NCBI GenBank assembly: GCA_022826745.1
Contig: JAJDUI010000004.1
Location: 1-64,000, forward strand
Direction: 5' to 3'
From: Thermoanaerobaculia bacterium
GTDB lineage: Bacteria; Acidobacteriota; Thermoanaerobaculia; Multivoradales; Multivoraceae
DNA length: 64,000 nucleotides
Position numbers and translations under genes: made by a program. The notes under the pieces are model-generated. The model was not told the DNA's origin and made no database searches. It worked only from the letters and a program-made list of their open reading frames with translations. Shown piece by piece: positions 29,820 through 38,757 of the stretch (positions are counted from its first letter, which is position 1; each line of letters opens with the position of its first letter).

Positions 29820-30624
29820 GCCTCTCCCTTCTTCGCGGGTTCGTGGGCACGGCACGGTTCGGAACGGTCTCCGGCAGTTCCCGCGCCAGCGCTGCCGCGA
29901 AGCGAACGTCCTCGAGGGCCTCCAGCCTCCAGGCGACGCCCGGCGCGCCCGGAAGCCGAAAGTCGGGGCAGCGCTCCCGAGACTGCGGTGCGGCCTCGCC
30001 CTCGGGCGCTCCGCGATACAGGGCGCGAGGGATCTCGAACCCGGCGGTATCCAGCCCGAGGCCCAGGCCGGACGCTTTGAGAACCGCCTCCTTCAGGGTC
30101 CAGAGTCGATAGAAGAGGTCGGTCTTCCGGTCTCCGTCCGCGGCCTCGAGTTCGGCCCGTTCGCCGGGCGCGAACAGCAGCCGGATGTCGTCATTCAGAT
30201 TCCGGCGCGGGGCTCGTTCCTCGACGTCCACTCCGATCCGCCCGTGCGGAACGAGGGCAATCAGTCCGTGGCCGCCGCTGTGACTGACGCTGAAACCCAC
30301 CGGTGACGGAACCCCGCCGACCACCGCGAAGGGCTTGCCACGGTCCAGAGTCCCGAACGAGAGCTCCGCATTGGCGCAGCCGAGGCGGCGGCAGAGCAGG
30401 GCACGAAGGGCGGCGCGACAAAGCGTGAACTCGCGCCGGGGCGCGGCTCTCGTAAAGCGGCGCCGGCGAGCGCGTTCCGTCTCGTCCAGCCAACCCAGGG
30501 CGTCCGCCTCCGGATTTGCGCCGGGCCTGAGGTCGACGTGAACGACTGCCGCGTCGTCCGACTCATGGAACGGGCGCCGCGCTGGCGCCCGCTGACGCGA
30601 GTCGGACGCGCGGCGACTGCTCAG
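29809..30624 (-). CDS. Sfp-type 4'-phosphopantetheinyl transferase (start unclear)
   Basis: Clear Sfp motifs: GFSVSHSGGHGLIAL, IGVDVEERAP (Mg-binding Asp/Glu) and FYRLWTLKEAVLKASG (W-x-x-K-E). Residues that should belong to the N-terminus (VDLRPGANPEADALGWLDET, then a stretch ending GTLDRGKPFAV) are in frame, yet no ATG, GTG or TTG precedes them. The only start-like codon at the right place is CTG 30624, which overlaps the ACP stop (CTGA) and would give 271 residues. Alternatively ATG 30566 plus a one-base deletion would restore a normal start. The enzyme would load the PKS ACP and the free ACP with phosphopantetheine. Confidence 0.75.
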   Translation of the reverse strand: MSSRRASDSRQRAPARRPFHESDDAAVVHVDLRPGANPEADALGWLDETERARRRRFTRAAPRREFTLCRAALRALLCRRLGCANAELSFGTLDRGKPFAVVGGVPSPVGFSVSHSGGHGLIALVPHGRIGVDVEERAPRRNLNDDIRLLFAPGERAELEAADGDRKTDLFYRLWTLKEAVLKASGLGLGLDTAGFEIPRALYRGAPEGEAAPQSRERCPDFRLPGAPGVAWRLEALEDVRFAAALARELPETVPNRAVPTNPRRRERRAG

Positions 30625-30851
30625 CTCGCGTTCGAGGCGAGCCAGTTGCTGAGATCGCGAAGGTTCTTGAACTCCGCGATCTGCAGCGGCGGAATCTCGA
30701 CGTTGAAGTCCTCGCCGACCTTCTTGAAGAAGGCCACCATCTGCACGGAGGTCACGCCGGAGTTACCCAATCCACTGTTGAAGTCCGGGTCGTGGCCGAG
30801 ATCGAGCTGTTCGTTCACAATCGCCGTGATGCGGGCGTCAATGTCTGCCAT
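30621..30851 (-). CDS. free-standing acyl carrier protein
   Basis: 76 residues with a strong AAGGAGA ribosome site before ATG 30851. A four-helix ACP pattern; the phosphopantetheine serine is in GVTSVQMVAFF, where the usual Asp before Ser is Thr. It is first in the operon ACP-PPTase-hydrolase. It could accept the chain made by the PKS or serve the orphan KS2. Confidence 0.85.
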   Translation of the reverse strand: MADIDARITAIVNEQLDLGHDPDFNSGLGNSGVTSVQMVAFFKKVGEDFNVEIPPLQIAEFKNLRDLSNWLASNAS

Positions 30852-30943
30852 CGGGTTGATTCTCCTTGTTTAAGGGGGCTTTGAGAACAACGTGCCCGTT
30901 GGGCGTGCTGCTGCCCTTGGTTGACTGTCGGGTTGACCGGGAG

Positions 30944-30972
30944 ATTATCGTCCCGGCCGCGTCCCCGGTCAA
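30944..30972 (-). promoter_or_regulatory. sigma70-type promoter of the ACP-PPTase-hydrolase operon
   Basis: On the minus strand TTGACC (30972-30967) and GATAAT (30949-30944) are exactly 17 bp apart, about 93 nt upstream of the ACP start. Just downstream GGTTGAC occurs twice (30919-30925 and 30931-30937), a 12-bp-spaced direct repeat that could be a regulator site in the early transcribed region. Confidence 0.65.
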
Positions 30973-31042
30973 GGGCTGGCGAGCCGCCCGGCGGGCGGCG
31001 CCAGGACCTGAGGCCTGGCGGTCGCGACGTTGAGGCCGAACG

Positions 31043-33301
31043 CTACGGCTGGATCATGTAGGTGAACTTGACCGCGATCTGCCGGTGCGTGCTCTGCCGG
31101 TAGCGCAGATCCTCGGCCATCCAGTTCTCGTTGTAGACGACGAACAGGTCGGAGCCGGGCCTGTAGATCCAGTGCAGCCGGATGTTCGTCCCGAGGTCGC
31201 CGGACAGGTCGTTGTACTGGACGATCGTGTTCAGCCGCAGGTTCGGGCTGAACGTGAAGTTGACCAGTTGGCTGTAGAGCCCGACATCGAAGGCGCCCTG
31301 CGGCAGCTCGACGGAGTTGAAGACCCAGCGGGTTTCCGTCTGCACGAGCCTCGAGAGCCGGAGATTGACCGTGGCCCGGCCGGAGGTCTGGGTTCCGCCG
31401 TAGAAGTCGCCGGCGAAGACGCGCCCGCGAAAACCGACGAGCCGGCTCTGGTTCGTGAAGGCGGCGAGGACGACGTTGTCGAAGTCGTAACGCCCCGGCG
31501 GAATCACGATCCCGGGCGATACCTCGAAGGGCGCGATCAGGTTCTCCGTTTCCCAGACGTATCCCAGCCGCCAGCGGTCCTCGCCCGTCGTCCTCATGCC
31601 GATCGGCGAGAACTCGATCCGCCGGGTTTCCAGGTCGCCGTCGTCGAGCGTCTCGTAGTAGTCGACGTTCAGCTCGGTGAACCAGGTGCGGACGAAGCCG
31701 CGCTCGATCCGTGGCAGCCACTGGATGTACGGGGCGAGGTGGCGGACGTTGTTGCGCAGGAGAAAGCCGGCCTTCGGGCTGTAGTCCTCCTCGATCTCCT
31801 GGGCGTCGAGGTACACGGTCCACTCCGGGCCCTGGTAGTCGAAGTTGAAGCCGTAGGCGGACTCGCCGGCGTCGGAGGTGCCGCCGTCGCCGTCCGGCTC
31901 TTCGCTGATGCCGCTGCTGGTCCAGAAGCCTCCGAAGATCATCTTCGACGTCGGCTTGTAGACGAAGTCGACGCCGGCGACGCGGTTGGCGTCCTCGGCG
32001 TCCGGCGCCGCCTCGGTGAGCACGGCGCCGATCGACGACCGCTGGCCGACGTTTCGCTTCAGCCGGGCCACCGTGAAGGCGTTCCCGGGCACCGTTCCGC
32101 TGTCTTGCTGGAGTCCGGCCGTGGCGACCCGCAGCACGCCGAGGTCCCAGCCGCCGACGCGGCCGGTGAGCCGCGCCCCCCAGTCGATCGGTACCTGCCG
32201 GCCCTCGTCGAGACCGACCCGGCGCGAGAAGAACGCCTTGAGCACCGGCGGCTCGAAGAAACGGCGGTGAGGCGGCCCGAAGTCGAAGATGCCCGCGTTT
32301 TCGAGGAAGAAGTCGCGTTTCTCGGGAAAGTAGAGCGAGAACCGGGTCAGGTTCGTCTGCAGTTCGTCGACCTCGACCTCGGCGAAGTCCGTGTTGTACG
32401 TCAGGTCGAGCGCCAGGGAGCGGGTCACGCCCCACTTGATGTCCAGGCCGCCGTCGCCGTCCGTCAGGGGGTCGGCGTCCAGCCGTGGATCCTCGCTGAC
32501 GTCGCCGATCACGAAGGGCTTGATCTGAAGCTGCGCCGACTGCGCCAGACCGGTCAGGCCCGTCAGTTCGCCCGCCATCGAGATGCGGTGGACGGGTTGG
32601 ACCAGGGAGCCGACCTGCCCCAGCATGCTGACCTCCCGCGGCAGGCCGGACCAGTGCGTCATTTCGCGCTTGTGGGCGATGTACCGCTGGACGTTGAAGC
32701 CCCAGGCCGGCGCCGCCGGGTCGAATCGCAGGGTCGAGATGGGAATCGCGATCTCGGCCGCCCAGCCGAAGGCGGTTCGCCGTGCCGCCACGGACCAGAT
32801 GCCGTCCCACTCGAGGTTCAGGTCGCGGCCTTCGTCCGTGACCAGGGTGTCGGCCCTGGCGGCGTTCAGGTTCGTCTCGAAGGCGTAGCCGTTGCGCCGG
32901 TCGTGGAACGTGTCGAGCAGCAGGATGATCGAGTCGTCCTGGAAGATGCGGCTGTCGCGCTCCATCTCCTTGGCGATGATCGCCTCGGGGCTCGCGTCGA
33001 AGGCGGTGATGCCGAAGTAGATCGTCGAGTCCGTGAACACGACGCGGACTTCGGTCTGCTCGGTGGCCGGCACGCCGTCGAGCGGCTCGTGCTGCACGAA
33101 GTCGGCGCCAACGTTCGACTCGGCCCACACCGCGTCGCTCAGGTCGCCGTCGACGGTGGGGCCTTGCTCGACCCGGGTAGCGGCCATCGTCGGGCGCTCG
33201 GTTTCCGGCGCCGGATCCTGCAAACCGGCGGCCGCCGCCGCCAGCAGGGCGAATCCGCCGGCGATGGCCGCGGCAGTCGGCTTCGGTCTCGGCAACGGCA
33301 T
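31043..33301 (-). CDS. DUF5916 outer-membrane protein with N-terminal CBM9-like domain
   Basis: 752 residues with a signal peptide (to about residue 27). Residues 45-220 form a carbohydrate-binding family 9-like domain (VDGDLSDAVW; DDSIILLLDTFHDRRNGYAFETN). The rest is a beta-barrel-like region with FAEVEVDELQTNLTRFSLYFPEKR and FFLENAGIFDFG, hallmarks of DUF5916, ending in an aromatic barrel strand (KFTYMIQP). Function unknown; expected in the outer membrane. A short relic of a paralogue lies at 17.46 kb. Monocistronic, divergent from the LolA-like operon. Confidence 0.85.
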   Translation of the reverse strand: MPLPRPKPTAAAIAGGFALLAAAAAGLQDPAPETERPTMAATRVEQGPTVDGDLSDAVWAESNVGADFVQHEPLDGVPATEQTEVRVVFTDSTIYFGITAFDASPEAIIAKEMERDSRIFQDDSIILLLDTFHDRRNGYAFETNLNAARADTLVTDEGRDLNLEWDGIWSVAARRTAFGWAAEIAIPISTLRFDPAAPAWGFNVQRYIAHKREMTHWSGLPREVSMLGQVGSLVQPVHRISMAGELTGLTGLAQSAQLQIKPFVIGDVSEDPRLDADPLTDGDGGLDIKWGVTRSLALDLTYNTDFAEVEVDELQTNLTRFSLYFPEKRDFFLENAGIFDFGPPHRRFFEPPVLKAFFSRRVGLDEGRQVPIDWGARLTGRVGGWDLGVLRVATAGLQQDSGTVPGNAFTVARLKRNVGQRSSIGAVLTEAAPDAEDANRVAGVDFVYKPTSKMIFGGFWTSSGISEEPDGDGGTSDAGESAYGFNFDYQGPEWTVYLDAQEIEEDYSPKAGFLLRNNVRHLAPYIQWLPRIERGFVRTWFTELNVDYYETLDDGDLETRRIEFSPIGMRTTGEDRWRLGYVWETENLIAPFEVSPGIVIPPGRYDFDNVVLAAFTNQSRLVGFRGRVFAGDFYGGTQTSGRATVNLRLSRLVQTETRWVFNSVELPQGAFDVGLYSQLVNFTFSPNLRLNTIVQYNDLSGDLGTNIRLHWIYRPGSDLFVVYNENWMAEDLRYRQSTHRQIAVKFTYMIQP

Positions 33302-33401
33302 TGCGGAGGACGAAGGCTAACTGCTAACAACAGGGTCGGCATCGTCGCCGGGCCCATTGGCGGTCCGCCGGTATCCGCCGCCGAGACGCGAGAGGGCGCG
33401 C

Positions 33402-33407
33402 TATAGT
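33402..33407 (+). promoter_or_regulatory. -10 element very close to the LolA-like start
   Basis: TATAGT lies 10 bp before the GTG at 33418, with no good -35 box. A start site 6-7 nt downstream would leave a 5' leader of only a few bases, so the message would be nearly leaderless; no ribosome site is visible before the GTG. Confidence 0.35.
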
Positions 33408-33417
33408 CCTCTTTCGC

Positions 33418-34182
33418 GTGAACGAACTCCTCGGCCGCACCGGCGCCGCGTTGGCGGTTGCTTCTCTCCTCTGGGCCGCCGCCGCGGCGGCTCAGCCGGC
33501 CGACCCGCCGCTCGACGTCCTGATGCGCGCCACCGACGACGCGATGCGCGGCGACTCGAGCGAGAGCCGGATCACGATGCGGATCAAGACGGAGCGCTGG
33601 CAGCGTGAGTTGCGGCTCCATGTCGTCTCCGAGGGCACAGAGACGGCGCTGATCCGGATCGAAGCGCCGGCGAAGGAGCGCGGCACGGCGACGCTCAAGG
33701 TCGAGCAGAACATCTGGAACTACCTGCCTAAGGTCGACCGGACGATCAAGGTGCCCGGGTCGATGATGCAGGCGGCGTGGATGGGCAGCCACTTCACGAA
33801 CGACGACCTGGTCCACGAGTCGCGCTACAGCGAGGACTTCGAGTGCGCCTACCGGGAACGGCCGGCGGACGGGTCGGGCCACTGGCTGGTGCGCTGCGTT
33901 CCGTTGCCGGATGCGCCCGTCGTCTGGGGCGCGATCGACGCGCGTTTCCGGGCCCGGGACATGCTGCTCGACCAGGCCGAGTACTTCGACGAACGCGATC
34001 GGCTGGTGCGCACGGTCATGTACGAGGACTTCGGTCCGCTCGGCGGCCGGACGCTGCCGCGGCGGATGCGGGTGATACCGGCGGACGACGCCGACGAGTT
34101 CACCGAGATCGTGTACGAGGAACACGCCTTCAACGTCGATTTGCCGCCGGGTACGTTCTCGCTGCAGTCGCTACGCCAGTAG
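33418..34182 (+). CDS. LolA-like outer-membrane lipoprotein-sorting protein
   Basis: 254 residues, GTG start, signal peptide ending near AAAAAQP. The mature protein matches the bacterial outer membrane lipoprotein-sorting (LolA-like, DUF4292-type) family: ITMRIKTERWQRELRLHV, ERGTATLKVEQNIWNYLPK and MGSHFTNDDLV. It probably ferries a lipid or lipoprotein across the periplasm. First of a five-gene run (carrier, two FtsX-type permeases, ATPase, outer-membrane protein), 15 bp from the next gene. Confidence 0.85.
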   Translation: MNELLGRTGAALAVASLLWAAAAAAQPADPPLDVLMRATDDAMRGDSSESRITMRIKTERWQRELRLHVVSEGTETALIRIEAPAKERGTATLKVEQNIWNYLPKVDRTIKVPGSMMQAAWMGSHFTNDDLVHESRYSEDFECAYRERPADGSGHWLVRCVPLPDAPVVWGAIDARFRARDMLLDQAEYFDERDRLVRTVMYEDFGPLGGRTLPRRMRVIPADDADEFTEIVYEEHAFNVDLPPGTFSLQSLRQ

Positions 34183-34197
34183 AAGGAGCGCTGCCGG

Positions 34198-35424
34198 ATG
34201 AAGCTCCTCCGCATGGCCTGGCGCAACCTGTGGCGGAACGGCCGCCGCACCCTGGTCACGGTCGGCGCGATGACCCTGGCCCTGTGGGCGATGGTGCTCT
34301 ACACGTCGCTCATGCAGGGGATGCTGGGCAGCATGGAGAGCACGCTCCTCGACGTCGAGCTGGGCGAGATCCAGATCCACGCCGACGGCTACCGGGAGCG
34401 GCCCTCGATCTGGGAACGGATCGAGGATCCGGAGGCTCTGCTCGAAGCACTTGACGAGACCGGGCTGCGCTCGAGCGCGCGCCTGCTCGGCGGCGCGCTG
34501 GTCGCTTCGGGGGAGGCCTCGACCGGGGCCCTGCTCAAGGGGCTGAGGCCGGAGCGGGACGCCCGGGTCAGCGACGTCCATGAGCGGCTCGACCGGGGCG
34601 AGTGGCTCGACCCGGCCGACGGTTCCGGCGTGGTGCTCGGCTACCGGCTCGCGCGCACGCTGGGCGTGGACGTCGGGGACGAGCTGGTCGCGCTCAGCCA
34701 GGCGACCGACGGCAGCATGGCGAACGACCTGTTTCAGGTGCGGGGCGTGCTGCAGAGCCTGAGCGAGGACACGGACCGCGGGACCGTGTTCCTGGTGGAG
34801 GACGCGTTCCGGAGCTTCTTCGCCCTGGAGGACGGCGCCCACCAGGTCATCGTTCGCAGTGGCGAAGGGCAGGAGCTCCTGGCGGCGACGGGGGTCGTGG
34901 AAGAGGCCGCGGCGGCGAGCGTCTCCGGGGTGGAAGTGAGGACCTGGCGGGATCTCCTGCCGGGCATCGCGAACGTGCTCGACTCCGCCCAGGCGGCCGT
35001 CCAGGTCGTGGCCTTCATCGTCTACGTCGTGATCGCGATCATGATCCTGAACGCGATGCTGATGGCGGTCTTCGAGCGGATCCGGGAGTTCGGCGTACTG
35101 AAGGCGATCGGCGTTTCGCCCAGGCGGGTGCTGGCGCTCATCCTGACCGAGGGCGCGCTGCAGGCGGCGCTGGCGATCGCCGTCGGGCTGCTGGCCAGCC
35201 TGCCGACGCTCTGGTTCGTCGTGTCGCGTGGGATCGACGTCGGTCAACTGGGCGGCACCGCCATCATGGGCGTCTCCATGGACCGGATCTGGACCGGCGC
35301 TGTGAGCCCGGTGACGATTGCCGGGCCGGTCTTCATCCTGCTCTTCATCGTCGGGCTGGCGGTCCTGTTCCCGGCGGTCAAGGCCGCGCGCATCAGCCCG
35401 GTCGAGGCGATCCACCACCAGTGA
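34198..35424 (+). CDS. FtsX/MacB-type ABC transporter permease (LolC/E-like), first copy
   Basis: 408 residues. An N-terminal membrane helix is followed by a large periplasmic domain and three C-terminal helices with the FtsX pattern (IAIMILNAMLMAVFERIREFGVLKAIG, then the LFPAVKAARISPVEAIHH ending). The opening WRNLWRNGRRTLVTVG is shared with the next gene (WRNLWRNRRRTLLTLG), so the two are paralogues that likely form a heterodimer. Type VII ABC systems of this kind extract lipids or lipoproteins mechanically rather than pumping through the membrane. Confidence 0.85.
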   Translation: MKLLRMAWRNLWRNGRRTLVTVGAMTLALWAMVLYTSLMQGMLGSMESTLLDVELGEIQIHADGYRERPSIWERIEDPEALLEALDETGLRSSARLLGGALVASGEASTGALLKGLRPERDARVSDVHERLDRGEWLDPADGSGVVLGYRLARTLGVDVGDELVALSQATDGSMANDLFQVRGVLQSLSEDTDRGTVFLVEDAFRSFFALEDGAHQVIVRSGEGQELLAATGVVEEAAAASVSGVEVRTWRDLLPGIANVLDSAQAAVQVVAFIVYVVIAIMILNAMLMAVFERIREFGVLKAIGVSPRRVLALILTEGALQAALAIAVGLLASLPTLWFVVSRGIDVGQLGGTAIMGVSMDRIWTGAVSPVTIAGPVFILLFIVGLAVLFPAVKAARISPVEAIHHQ

Positions 35425-35455
35425 CAGCCTGCGCCGTACAGAGGGAGGAAGGAAG

Positions 35456-36703
35456 ATGAGTGGACCCAATGTGGCGACCCTGGCCTGGCGCAACCTGTGG
35501 CGGAACCGTCGGCGGACCCTGTTGACGCTGGGCTCGATCGTCTTCGGCGTGTTCCTGGCGGTCGTATTCACGGCGATGCAGGATCGCAACTGGAAGGACA
35601 TGATCGATCTGGCCGCGCGCCTCGGCGGCGGCCACGTGAGCCTCCAGCATCCCGAGTACCTCGACACGCCGACCCTGACCCGTACCGTCGTCCGCGGCGA
35701 GGAGATCGAAGCGGCGCTCGACGGCGAGGGCCGCCGGATCGCGCGTGCCGTCGACCGTATCGTCGGGCCGACGATGCTGGCCACGGCGGGCGAGAACTTC
35801 AGTGCCGCCTTCATTGCCTTCGACCCGGAGGCCGAGGACGAGACGACGCTCTCCATCCTGGAGGCGCTGGATGAAGGCTCGGCCCTTGAACCCGGGGACC
35901 GCGACGGCGTGATTCTCGGCCACCGGCTGGCCAGTAACCTGGGGATGGAGCTGGGCGACAAGGTCGTCTACACCCTGACCGACAGGAACGGCGAGATCGT
36001 GAGCGGCCTCGCGAGGTTGCGGGGGACGCTCAGGACGAACGCGCCCACGGTCGACGGCGGCTTCTGCCTGCTGCCGATCGGCACGGTGCGCGACCTGCTC
36101 GGCTACGGCGAGGACGAGGCGACGATGGTCGCCGTGTTCCTCGAGGACCAGCGGAGGAGCGGCGGAGTCGCCGGCCGGCTCGACCGGGCACTCGGCGAGA
36201 GGGTTGCGGCTCTGCCCTGGAACACGAGTCAACCGCAACTGGCGGCGTTCATCGCGCTCAAGGTCGGCGGGGCGGTGGTCATGGAGATCCTGATCGCGGT
36301 GCTGGTCGCGGCGGGGATCTTCAACACGATGTTCGTCAGCGTGATGGAGCGGCTGCGGGAGTTCGGCATCATGCTGGCGATCGGCTGGAGCCCGCGACGG
36401 CTGTTCCGGCTGATCATGATGGAGAGCGCCTGGCTGGCGATCCTGGGTCTGACCGGCGCCTTCCTGATCACTCTGGGGCCGTACGTTTACCTGTCATCTA
36501 CCGGCCTCGACCTGACGGCGGTCTATGGCGGCACGGTGGAGGTCGCGGGCGTCGGCCTGGATCCGGTGCTCAAGGTCGGCATCTTCCCGCGCAACGCCGT
36601 GCTGATCGGGCTGTTCGCGGTGGTGGCGACCCTCGCCTCGGGGATCTACCCGGCCTGGCGCGCGGGTCGGGTGCAGCCGGTCGACACGATCAAGGTGGTG
36701 TGA
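35456..36703 (+). CDS. FtsX/MacB-type ABC transporter permease, second copy
   Basis: 415 residues from ATG 35456, which follows a strong GAGGGAGGAAGGA ribosome site (the frame is open upstream but unsupported). Same layout as its neighbour: one N-terminal helix, a periplasmic domain, and a three-helix FtsX domain (NTMFVSVMERLREFGIMLAIGWSPRR; YPAWRAGRVQPVDTIKVV). It ends one base before the ATPase start, so stoichiometric expression is expected. Confidence 0.85.
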   Translation: MSGPNVATLAWRNLWRNRRRTLLTLGSIVFGVFLAVVFTAMQDRNWKDMIDLAARLGGGHVSLQHPEYLDTPTLTRTVVRGEEIEAALDGEGRRIARAVDRIVGPTMLATAGENFSAAFIAFDPEAEDETTLSILEALDEGSALEPGDRDGVILGHRLASNLGMELGDKVVYTLTDRNGEIVSGLARLRGTLRTNAPTVDGGFCLLPIGTVRDLLGYGEDEATMVAVFLEDQRRSGGVAGRLDRALGERVAALPWNTSQPQLAAFIALKVGGAVVMEILIAVLVAAGIFNTMFVSVMERLREFGIMLAIGWSPRRLFRLIMMESAWLAILGLTGAFLITLGPYVYLSSTGLDLTAVYGGTVEVAGVGLDPVLKVGIFPRNAVLIGLFAVVATLASGIYPAWRAGRVQPVDTIKVV

Positions 36704-36704
36704 A

Positions 36705-37397
36705 ATGGGCGAGGGTCCGGTCATTTCGCTCCGTGACGTGAGCAAGGTCTACCGCCAGGGCAGCGTCGACATCCACGCGCTGCGCGATCTCTCGATGGAT
36801 GTCGAGGCGAGTGAGTTCACCGTGATCTGCGGTCCCTCGGGCTCCGGCAAGACGACCATGCTGAACCTGATCGGGGCGCTCGACGCCGCGACCTCGGGTT
36901 CGATCGTGCTCGAAGGACGCGAACTGGGCGGCCTGAACAAGAAGGAGCTCTCCGAACTGCGCCGCGACCGGATCGGCTTCGTGTTCCAGGCCTACAACCT
37001 GATGCCCGTCCTGACCGCGTATGAGAACGCCGAGATGGTGCTCTGGGTCCAGGGCGTCGACGGAAAGACCCGGCGCGAGCGGGTGATGGGCCTGCTCGAG
37101 CAGGTCGGGCTCAAGGGCATGGAGGACCGGCGGCCTTCGGAGCTCTCCGGCGGGCAGCAGCAGCGGGTGGCGATCGCCCGCGCGATCGCCAGCAACCCGG
37201 CCGTCGTGCTCGCGGACGAGCCGACCGCGAACGTCGACTCGGAGACCGCGGAGACTCTCCTCGGCCTGATGGAAGAGCTGAACCGGGAGCAGGGCGTGAC
37301 CTTCCTGTTCTCGACGCACGATCCGCAGGTGATGGAACGGGCCCGCCGGGTGGTGCGCCTCGTCGATGGGAACGTCGCGAGCGACGAGCGCCGCTGA
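36705..37397 (+). CDS. ABC transporter ATPase, LolD/MacB type
   Basis: 230 residues. Walker A GPSGSGKTT, Q-loop FVFQAYNLMPVLTAYEN (the LolD/MacB-type sequence), signature LSGGQQQRVAIARAI, Walker B VVLADEPTANVD and switch FLFSTHDPQV are all intact. It powers the two FtsX-type permeases encoded just upstream. Its last 32 bp overlap the next gene in another frame. Confidence 0.9.
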   Translation: MGEGPVISLRDVSKVYRQGSVDIHALRDLSMDVEASEFTVICGPSGSGKTTMLNLIGALDAATSGSIVLEGRELGGLNKKELSELRRDRIGFVFQAYNLMPVLTAYENAEMVLWVQGVDGKTRRERVMGLLEQVGLKGMEDRRPSELSGGQQQRVAIARAIASNPAVVLADEPTANVDSETAETLLGLMEELNREQGVTFLFSTHDPQVMERARRVVRLVDGNVASDERR

Positions 37398-38661
37398 CCC
37401 TTGGCGGGGCGTCGCGGGCCTCTGCACGCTGCTTCTGCTGGCGGCGCCGGCCGGGGTTGCGGCGCAGACGGAGTTCGGCGGCGACGTTCGCGTCTTCGCG
37501 TTCCGGATCCTGGAGGAGACGGACCTGGCCGGCGACGGGGAGCCGGCCGAAGAGGACGGCCCGGCGGCCGGGGCCGGCGGCGTCGAACTCGGGATCCTGC
37601 GGCTCAAGCTCGACTCGCGCTGGAGGTCGGGCGACCGGGACCGCTTCCGCTTCGAGATGCACGGTACGGCCCATGCCGTGTCGCCACCCGGCAGCGGCGC
37701 GGTGACGTCGGTCGCCACCGGAGACACGCGTCGCTTCTTCGACCTGACGAAGGACTCGTTCGGCGGCGGCGACGTCGCGGGGACGACGGAAATCGACCGC
37801 TTCAACCTGCGCTGGGACCGCCCCCGCTTCCGCATGGTCGCGGGCCGCCAGGCGATCACCTGGGGCGTCAACTACTTCTGGCCGGTGCTCGACCTGTTCG
37901 CTCCCTTCGCGCCTCAGCGGATCGACCGGGACTACAAGCCGGGCGTCGACGCGCTTCGCTTCACCGTTCCGGTGGACGACTTCTCGGAGATCGAGGTCAT
38001 CGCTGCCGGCCAGGGCGCCCGCACGCCCGACGACCTGAGCCTCGCCTCGATGGGTCGTTTTCACGCGGAACTCGGCGAGGGCGCATCGACGGTCGACTTC
38101 GGCTACATGGTCGGCGGCTTCCACCGGGACCTCGTTCTCGGCGGCTTCTTCTCCGCCGATGTCCGCGGCACCGGCCTGCGCGGCGAGGTCTCGTGGACGA
38201 GTCCGGGCTGCGATCCGGACAGCGCCCACCCGGTCTTCGGCTGCGGCGATTTCTGGCGCCTGACGGTGGGTGTCGACCGCCTGCTGACGCCCAGGCTGAC
38301 CCTGATCGGCGAGGCGAGCTGGAACGGCTTCGGCGTCGGCGACCCCGCGGACTACACGCGGCTGGCGGAGGCCGACCGCGTGCGGCGCGGCGAAGTCGTT
38401 TCGCTCGGCCGGCGATACGCGGGCCTGTCGCTGGCCTGGCAGGCGCATCCGCTGCTGACCGTGACGGGTGCCGTGCTGGCGAACCGGGACGACGGTTCGG
38501 CCCTGTTCCAGCCGGGCATCGCCTGGTCGGTGTCCGACAGCGTGACCTGGACCGCGGGCCTCATCGCCTCGACCGGCCGGGGCGTCCGGGACGGCGTCCT
38601 CGGCAGCGAGTACGGCGCCGTGCCGGTCGTGGCGTGGTCGTCTCTGACGGCCTACTTCTAG
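37366..38661 (+). CDS. predicted outer-membrane beta-barrel protein
   Basis: 431 residues. The ATG at 37366 lies inside the ATPase gene and gives a signal peptide cleaved near GVAAQ. The mature protein is rich in alternating aromatic/Gly strands (FRFEMHGTAHAVSPP; RFRMVAGRQAITWGVNYFW; a PQRIDRDYKPGVDALR turn) and ends in an aromatic residue (SLTAYF), as outer-membrane barrels do. I do not recognise a named family; the RQAITWG pattern occurs in porin-like proteins. Its place at the end of the LolA/FtsX operon suggests it is the outer-membrane partner or cargo of that system. Confidence 0.7.
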   Translation: MGTSRATSAADPWRGVAGLCTLLLLAAPAGVAAQTEFGGDVRVFAFRILEETDLAGDGEPAEEDGPAAGAGGVELGILRLKLDSRWRSGDRDRFRFEMHGTAHAVSPPGSGAVTSVATGDTRRFFDLTKDSFGGGDVAGTTEIDRFNLRWDRPRFRMVAGRQAITWGVNYFWPVLDLFAPFAPQRIDRDYKPGVDALRFTVPVDDFSEIEVIAAGQGARTPDDLSLASMGRFHAELGEGASTVDFGYMVGGFHRDLVLGGFFSADVRGTGLRGEVSWTSPGCDPDSAHPVFGCGDFWRLTVGVDRLLTPRLTLIGEASWNGFGVGDPADYTRLAEADRVRRGEVVSLGRRYAGLSLAWQAHPLLTVTGAVLANRDDGSALFQPGIAWSVSDSVTWTAGLIASTGRGVRDGVLGSEYGAVPVVAWSSLTAYF

Positions 38662-38757
38662 TCCCGGACAATCGCGCATCTTTACCGCTTGTTCACGAAC
38701 CGTCGGCTACGCTCCGCAGGCGTGGAGAACCTCGAATTGCACGGAATCTCAAGCCAT

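Noticed and set aside
38662-38757. Possible Pho box before pstS
   Set aside because: No spaced direct repeat resembling a PhoB site could be seen; I do not report a regulator site there.
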